64,000 bases of DNA from NCBI RefSeq assembly GCF_001431505.1, contig NZ_LDJP01000058.1, positions 1 through 64,000 on the forward strand. Reading direction: 5' to 3'. Position numbers and translations under genes: made by a program. Shown piece after piece: positions 59,280 to 64,000 of the stretch. The number at the start of each line of letters is the position of its first letter. The first letter of the stretch is position 1. The notes beneath the pieces were generated by a model. That model saw only the letters and a program-made list of their open reading frames with translations, was not told where the DNA came from and did no database searches. The DNA is from Stenotrophomonas daejeonensis. GTDB lineage: Bacteria > Pseudomonadota > Gammaproteobacteria > Xanthomonadales > Xanthomonadaceae.

Positions 59280-61139
59280 ATGAAGTTGTCCCACCACGCC
59301 CTTTCCCTCGCCCTGGCGCTCGCGCTGCCGGGCATCGCCGCCGCCGAACAGGCGCCCACCGAGTTCGACGACGTCTTCGTCACCGCCACCCGCACGCCGC
59401 TGTCCGTCGAGAGCAGCGTGGTGCCGGTGCAGGTGGTCGACCGCGAGCAGATCGAGCGCAGCCAGGCGATCTCGCTGCTGGACCTGCTGCGCGGCCGCGC
59501 CGGCCTGGACTTCGCCAACCAGGGCGGCACCGGCAAGATCACCTCGCTGTTCCTGCGCGGCACCAACTCCAACCAGGTGCTGGTGCTGGTGGACGGCGTG
59601 CGCGTGGGTTCGGCCACCTCCGGCATGGCGGCGCTGCAGGACCTGCCGGTCGACCAGATCGAACGCATTGAAATCGTGCGCGGCCCGCGTTCGAGCCTGT
59701 ACGGCTCGGAAGCCATCGGCGGCGTGGTCCAGGTCTTCACCCGCAACGCCGGCAAGGGGCTGCAGCAGAACCTGTCGCTGACCGCCGGCAGCAACCGGCT
59801 GCGCCAGGCCAGCGCCGGCTTCAGCAACCGCGGCGAGCGCGGCTGGATCTCGGCCCAGGGCGGCTACCAGAAGACCGACGGCATCAATGCCTGCAACGGT
59901 TCGTCGCTGCTGTTCCAGGGCTGCTACGTCGAAGAGCCCGACCGCGACGGCTACCGCAACACCTCGATCAACGTGCGCGCCGGCTATGCGCTGACCGACG
60001 CACTGAGCCTGGAAGGCCACGTGCTCGACGCCAGCAGCTTCAACGAATACGACGGCAGCGTCTTCGGCGGCAACGAGGCCGAGAACCGCCAGCAGGTCTA
60101 CGGCGGCAAGCTGGCGTGGAAGGCCTCGGATACCTTCAGCCTTACTGCGCAGGTCGGCCGCAACCGCGACGAAGCCGACAACTACTTCGCCGACGCCGGC
60201 GGCCGCACCTTCGCCAGCGCCTTCGACACCCGGCGCGACACCGCCAGCGTGCAGGGCGACTTCCTGTTCGCCGCGGGCCAGCAGCTGAGCGCCGGCGTCG
60301 ACTGGCAGAACGACCAGGTCACCAGCTCCACCGCCTATGACGTCGCCGACCGCGACAACACCGGCGTGTTCGTCGAATACCAGGGCCGGTTCGGCGCGCA
60401 TTCGCTGCAGGCCAGCGTGCGCAACGACGACAACGAGCAGTTCGGCAACCACACCACCGGCAGCCTCGGCTACGGCTTCGCCTTCGGCAACGGCCTGCGC
60501 CTGACCGCCAGCGCCGGCACCGGCTTCAAGGCGCCGACCTTCAACGACCTGTACTACCCGGGCTTCAGCAACCCGGACCTGAAGCCGGAAGAGTCCAGGA
60601 GCCTGAACCTCGGCATCGCGCAGTACGCCGACGACTGGAACTGGACCTTCGACGCCTACGAGACCCGCGTGGACCAGCTGATCGGCTACGACAGCAACTT
60701 CAACATCGTCAACGTCGCCGAAGCCCGCATCCGCGGCGCCGAACTGACCGGCTACCTGTCGCTGGCCGGTTTCGACATCAATGCCCAGGCCAGCTTCACC
60801 GACCCGCGCGACCGCACCGCCGGCGCCGCCACCTACGACAAGCTGCTGGCCCGCCGCGCGCGCAGCAGCGGCCGCATCGACGTGGACCGCGGCTTCGGCC
60901 CGCTGCGCCTGGGCATCACCGCCGCCGGCTACGGCCACCGTTTCGACAACGCCGCCAACACGGTGCGCCTGGCCGGCTACGGCACCGTCGACCTGCGCGT
61001 GGAATACGCCATCAACGACGCCTGGAGCCTGCAGGCGCGCGCGGCCAACGTGTTCGACCGCGCGTACGAAACCATCGCCTGGTACAACCAGCCGGGCCGC
61101 GAGTACCAGCTGACCCTGCGTTACCGCTCGGCCAACTGA
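59280..61139 (+). CDS. btuB: TonB-dependent vitamin B12 receptor BtuB
   Basis: The 619 aa outer-membrane receptor has a signal peptide (MKLSHHALSLALALALPGIAAA), TonB box region (DDVFVTATRTPLS), plug (about 30-150, VLVLVDGVRVGS, IVRGPRSSLYGSEAIGG) and barrel ending in a terminal YRSAN. Its length matches BtuB (about 600 aa). The cobalamin riboswitch in the leader and the divergent cob genes identify the substrate. ATG 59280 has GCAGGAG upstream. Confidence 0.95.
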   Translation: MKLSHHALSLALALALPGIAAAEQAPTEFDDVFVTATRTPLSVESSVVPVQVVDREQIERSQAISLLDLLRGRAGLDFANQGGTGKITSLFLRGTNSNQVLVLVDGVRVGSATSGMAALQDLPVDQIERIEIVRGPRSSLYGSEAIGGVVQVFTRNAGKGLQQNLSLTAGSNRLRQASAGFSNRGERGWISAQGGYQKTDGINACNGSSLLFQGCYVEEPDRDGYRNTSINVRAGYALTDALSLEGHVLDASSFNEYDGSVFGGNEAENRQQVYGGKLAWKASDTFSLTAQVGRNRDEADNYFADAGGRTFASAFDTRRDTASVQGDFLFAAGQQLSAGVDWQNDQVTSSTAYDVADRDNTGVFVEYQGRFGAHSLQASVRNDDNEQFGNHTTGSLGYGFAFGNGLRLTASAGTGFKAPTFNDLYYPGFSNPDLKPEESRSLNLGIAQYADDWNWTFDAYETRVDQLIGYDSNFNIVNVAEARIRGAELTGYLSLAGFDINAQASFTDPRDRTAGAATYDKLLARRARSSGRIDVDRGFGPLRLGITAAGYGHRFDNAANTVRLAGYGTVDLRVEYAINDAWSLQARAANVFDRAYETIAWYNQPGREYQLTLRYRSAN

Positions 61140-61144
61140 ACCGG

Positions 61145-61972
61145 CTACCCCACGGGCGCCCGGCCGCCCGTGGGGCCACCCATGTCCGCCCCGGCGAACG
61201 GCACCACCATCGGCGTGCCGGTCACCGGGTCGGGCGCCACCAGCGCGCGCAGGCCGAACACCGCCGCGACCAGTTCCGGGGTGATCACCTGCCGCGGCTC
61301 CCCGGCGGCGAGGATCGCCCCCGCCTTCATCGCGATGACGTGGTCGGCGTAGCGCGCGGCCTGGTTGAGGTCGTGCAGCACCATGACCACGGTGCGTCCA
61401 TGCTCGCGGTTGAGCCGGCGGCACAGTTCCAGCAGCTCGTACTGGTGGGCGATGTCGAGGAAGGTGGTGGGTTCGTCCAGCAACAGCAGCGGGGTGTCCT
61501 GGGCGATCACCATCGCCAGCCATGCGCGTTGCCGCTGGCCGCCGGAAAGCGACTCCACGGTTTGCTCGGCCAGGTCCTCCACGCCGGTCTGGCGCATGGC
61601 CTGGCGCACCATGCGCTCGTCCTGCGGCGACCACTGCCGCAGCAGCGTCTGGTGCGGGAAACGGCCGCGCGCGACCAGGTCGGCCACGCAGATGCCCGGG
61701 GGCGCCAGCGGTGACTGCGGCAGCAGGCCGAGGCGACGCGCCACTTCGCGCGGGGAATAGCCGCGGATATCGCGCCCTTCCAGCAGCACCCGCCCCGCCT
61801 GCGGCGCCAGCAGCCGCGCCAGCGCGCGCAGCAGGGTCGATTTGCCACAGGCATTGGGGCCGACGATCACCGTCACCTTGCCGGCCGGGATGTGTACGTC
61901 CAGCGCCTCCGTCACCTGGCGCGCGCCGTAGCGCAGGGTCAGCTGCTCGCCGTACAGCGGGGAATCGTTCAT
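61145..61972 (-). CDS. Iron-siderophore/cobalamin-type ABC transporter ATPase
   Basis: The 275 aa ATPase has Walker A GPNACGKST (38-46), Q-loop LLPQSPLAP, signature LSGGQRQRAWLAM, Walker B LLLLDEPT and the switch His VMVLHDLNQAARY. The sequence is of the FecE/FhuC/FepC type. It follows two permease genes on the same strand. Its C-terminal tail has a GC-rich hairpin (61148-61175) shared with convergent btuB. Confidence 0.92.
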   Translation of the reverse strand: MNDSPLYGEQLTLRYGARQVTEALDVHIPAGKVTVIVGPNACGKSTLLRALARLLAPQAGRVLLEGRDIRGYSPREVARRLGLLPQSPLAPPGICVADLVARGRFPHQTLLRQWSPQDERMVRQAMRQTGVEDLAEQTVESLSGGQRQRAWLAMVIAQDTPLLLLDEPTTFLDIAHQYELLELCRRLNREHGRTVVMVLHDLNQAARYADHVIAMKAGAILAAGEPRQVITPELVAAVFGLRALVAPDPVTGTPMVVPFAGADMGGPTGGRAPVG

Positions 61973-62005
61973 TGCCGGTCCGTCCTCGTTCGTCCCATCG
62001 CTGCC

Positions 62006-63055
62006 TCAGCCACGCCGCCCGCGGCCCAGCAGCCATATCAGGTAGGCACCGCCGACGATGCCGGTCATGCGCCCGATCGGCAGGTTCAGCCGCCACGGCA
62101 GGGCCTGCGCGCCCAGGTCGGCCAACAGCAGCAGGCAGGCGGCCATTGCTGCCGCGGCAAGCAGCGGCAAGCGGCCTCCCCCGCACAGCCGCGCCGCCAA
62201 CTGCGGCGCGGCAAGCGCGACGAAGGCGATGGGCCCGGCCGCGGCGGTGGCCAACGCGGCCAGCAGCACGCCGCAGGCGACGGCCGCCAGCCGCGTGCGC
62301 TCGACGCCGATGCCCAGTTGCATCGCCAGGTCGTCCCCCATTTCCAGCAATTGCAGGCGCCGGCCCAGCAGCAGCACGCAGGGCAGTGCCAGCACCACGC
62401 CGGCCACCAACGGCAGCGCATGTCCCCAGGTGCGCGCATCGAGCGAACCGGCGCGCCACAGGTTGGCCATGACCGCGTTGTCCAGGTTGCCCTTGACCTG
62501 CATCAGCCCGTTGAGCGCATCCAGGATCGCGCCCACGCCGACCCCCACCAGCACCAGCCGGTAACCGCCGCTGGCGCCGTCCTTCAGCGACAGCAGGTAC
62601 ACCAGCGCCGCGGTCAGCAGGCCACCGCCGACCGCCGCCAGCGACACCGGCACGCCACCGTGGCCGAACAGCACGATCTGCGCGATCGCGCCGGTGGCCG
62701 CGCCCAGGGTGAAGCCGATGATGTCCGGCGAGCCCAGCACGTTGCGCGACACCGACTGGAACACCGCCCCGGACACGCCCAGCGCGGCCCCGGCGAACAA
62801 CGCCACCAGCGCGCGCGGCAGGCGGATATCGAGCACGATCCGCTCGGCCACCCCACCCTCCTGCCCGAGCAGGGCCAGCGCCACCTGCTGCACGCCCAGC
62901 GCGCTGCGACCAGCCAGCAGCTCGGCCACCGCCAGCAGCAGCGCCAGCGCCGCCAGCGACGCGGCGACCACCCAGCCGCGCGGGTACAACCGCAGCGAAT
63001 GGTCACCGAGGCGGAGGGTCCGCCAGCTGCCGATGCGCGCAGGCCGGCCGTTCAC
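62006..63055 (-). CDS. FecD-type ABC transporter permease
   Basis: The 349 aa membrane protein has about nine or ten helices and FecCD signatures (DIRLPRALVALFAGAALGVSGAVFQ, SPDIIGFTLGAATGA, PIGRMTGIVGGAYLIWLL). GTG 63055 overlaps the stop of the upstream permease gene by three bases. Two different permease genes point to a siderophore-type heterodimer (FecCD/FepDG) rather than BtuC2, although btuB is adjacent. Confidence 0.9.
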   Translation of the reverse strand: MNGRPARIGSWRTLRLGDHSLRLYPRGWVVAASLAALALLLAVAELLAGRSALGVQQVALALLGQEGGVAERIVLDIRLPRALVALFAGAALGVSGAVFQSVSRNVLGSPDIIGFTLGAATGAIAQIVLFGHGGVPVSLAAVGGGLLTAALVYLLSLKDGASGGYRLVLVGVGVGAILDALNGLMQVKGNLDNAVMANLWRAGSLDARTWGHALPLVAGVVLALPCVLLLGRRLQLLEMGDDLAMQLGIGVERTRLAAVACGVLLAALATAAAGPIAFVALAAPQLAARLCGGGRLPLLAAAAMAACLLLLADLGAQALPWRLNLPIGRMTGIVGGAYLIWLLGRGRRG

Positions 63056-64000
63056 AACCGCCCGATCCTGCGCCGCCGCACCAGCGCCACGAAGAACGGC
63101 CCACACAGCAGCGCCACCATCACCCCCACGCCGATCTCGCCCGGCCGCGCCACCCAGCGGCCGAGGATGTCGGCCACCAGCACCATCAGCGCGGCCAGCA
63201 GCATCGAGTACGGCAACAGCCAGCGGTGCCCGGGGCCGGCCAGCGCCCGTGCCAGATGCGGCGCGGTCAGCCCGACGAAGCTCAACGGCCCGGCCGCGGC
63301 GGTGGCGGCGCCGGCCAGGACCACCACCGACAGCATCGCCAGCGCCCACGTCCGCCCCGGGTTGGCGCCCAGCGCCTGCCCCAGTTCGTCGCCCAGCATC
63401 ACCGCGTCCAGCGGCCGCGCCAGCGCCCACGCCAGCCCGGCCCCGGCCAGCGTGGCCAGCGCCGCCGGCCACAGTACGCCCCAGCCGCGGCCCTGCAGCG
63501 AACCCACCGCCCAATGCCGGAACTGGTCGAACACCACGTCCTCGCTGTTGAGCAGGACCACCTGGGTCAGCGCCTGCAGCACCACGGTCAGGGCCACGCC
63601 GGCCAGCACCAGTCGCACCGGGTCGATGCCGCGGCGCGCGCCGCCGAGCAGGTAGACCGCGACCGCGGCCAGCGCGGCGCCGGCCAGCGCGAACCACAGG
63701 TAGCCGGTGATGTCGACGATGCCGAAGAACGCCACCGCCACCACGATCGCCGCGGCCGCACCGCCGGTCACTCCGAGCAGGCCGGGGTCGGCCAGCGGGT
63801 TGCGGGTCAGCGCCTGCATCACCGCGCCGGCGGCGCCCAGCGCGCAGCCGACCACGATGGCCAGCAACGAGCGCGGGACGCGCAGCAGCCGCACCAGCAG
63901 GTGGTCGTTGTTGCCGGGGTCGAAGGCGTGCAGCGCCGCCCAGGTATCGGCCAACGCGATGTCGCGGGTGCCCACGCAACTGCCGAGCACCGCCAGCGCC
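63052..64000 (-). CDS. FecC-type ABC transporter permease, cut by the window edge
   Basis: At least 315 residues of a FecCD permease are seen (VLGSCVGTRDIALADTW, LLRVPRSLLAIVVGCALGAAGAVMQALTRNPLADPGLLG, RPGEIGVGVMVALL). The frame stays open to base 64000, and the expected first helix is missing, so the start lies outside. A GTG at 63990 is internal. A substrate-binding protein is expected further upstream but not seen. Confidence 0.88.
   Translation of the reverse strand, partial: ALAVLGSCVGTRDIALADTWAALHAFDPGNNDHLLVRLLRVPRSLLAIVVGCALGAAGAVMQALTRNPLADPGLLGVTGGAAAAIVVAVAFFGIVDITGYLWFALAGAALAAVAVYLLGGARRGIDPVRLVLAGVALTVVLQALTQVVLLNSEDVVFDQFRHWAVGSLQGRGWGVLWPAALATLAGAGLAWALARPLDAVMLGDELGQALGANPGRTWALAMLSVVVLAGAATAAAGPLSFVGLTAPHLARALAGPGHRWLLPYSMLLAALMVLVADILGRWVARPGEIGVGVMVALLCGPFFVALVRRRRIGRL

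Noticed and set aside
61148-61175. GC-rich hairpin between btuB and the ABC ATPase gene as a terminator
   Set aside because: The stem is strong (11 bp) but lies within the coding end of the minus-strand gene and has no T tract on either strand, so I do not call it a terminator.
58824-62459. A 1211-codon minus-strand open frame across btuB and the ABC genes
   Set aside because: It runs antisense to btuB and the riboswitch and in the wrong frame of the ABC genes; no recognisable domain.

Overview
The window is a GC-rich stretch of a bacterial chromosome, almost certainly from the Xanthomonadaceae/Lysobacteraceae (Stenotrophomonas, Pseudoxanthomonas, Luteimonas or Lysobacter type). Three things point there. 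One is a Clp-type CRP-like regulator next to speD and the trpE-G-D-C block. Another is an E1-alpha/E1-beta type 2-oxoacid dehydrogenase. The third is many short GTAG-headed palindromes of the kind known as SMAG REPs in Stenotrophomonas. I see no prophage, insertion sequence, CRISPR array or integrase; the content is core or near-core genes in short operons.

Layout. 1-2.4 kb: erpA, bactofilin and a coiled-coil membrane protein, then a divergent DUF4126 protein. 2.4-6.6 kb: a response regulator with degenerate GGDEF and EAL domains, overlapped by a hybrid histidine kinase. 6.6-8.2 kb: bacterioferritin, its ferredoxin Bfd behind a Fur-box-like promoter, and rppH. 8.2-8.5 kb: a tRNA-Met/tRNA-Gln transcription unit with promoter and terminator. 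8.7-10.3 kb: rplM-rpsI, then coq7. 10.5-12.6 kb: a guanidinium exporter gene behind a guanidine-II riboswitch and terminator, speD, and divergent clp. 12.8-19 kb: a TSUP permease, then trpE-trpG-DUF1543-trpD-trpC-HAD phosphatase on the minus strand. 19.4-22.5 kb: GNAT, rpe, a J-domain protein, purC and an Mpo1-like protein.

22.6-31 kb: an NAD-dependent epimerase-like protein, a tandem Usp, a seven-function Mrp Na+/H+ antiporter operon in six genes, and a hypothetical gene. 31-34.6 kb: tyrosine catabolism (hmgA, hpd) interrupted by a DUF559 gene flanked by inverted repeats, with a divergent MarR regulator. 34.8-42.2 kb: a transporter-like hybrid kinase, a TonB receptor and a GntP-family permease. 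42.4-46.6 kb: a ComEA-like DNA-binding protein, an M20 peptidase, a YeaQ-like protein and the amgK-murU cell-wall recycling pair. 46.7-51.1 kb: a hypothetical membrane protein, a thioredoxin-fold lipoprotein, a POT peptide transporter and kynA. 51.4-55.3 kb: pdhA-pdhB-SH3 protein-pdhC. 55.5-58.8 kb: free-Met-sulfoxide reductase, a TfoX-C-like protein and cobT-cobC-cobS. 58.9-64 kb: a cobalamin riboswitch with btuB, then a FecCDE-type ABC transporter cut by the right edge.

How the parts connect. Iron and Fe-S handling (erpA, bfr, bfd, FecCDE-like transporter), cobalamin salvage (btuB under the riboswitch, divergent cobTCS), and aromatic amino-acid synthesis and breakdown (trp genes, kynA, hpd/hmgA) recur. 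The points most worth a second look are the guanidine-II riboswitch, the fully degenerate GGDEF-EAL regulator, the repeat that has become protein-coding inside the pdhC linker, the two-SH3 protein inside the pdh operon, the repeat-flanked DUF559 gene, and the REP elements that supply the stop codons of their neighbours.
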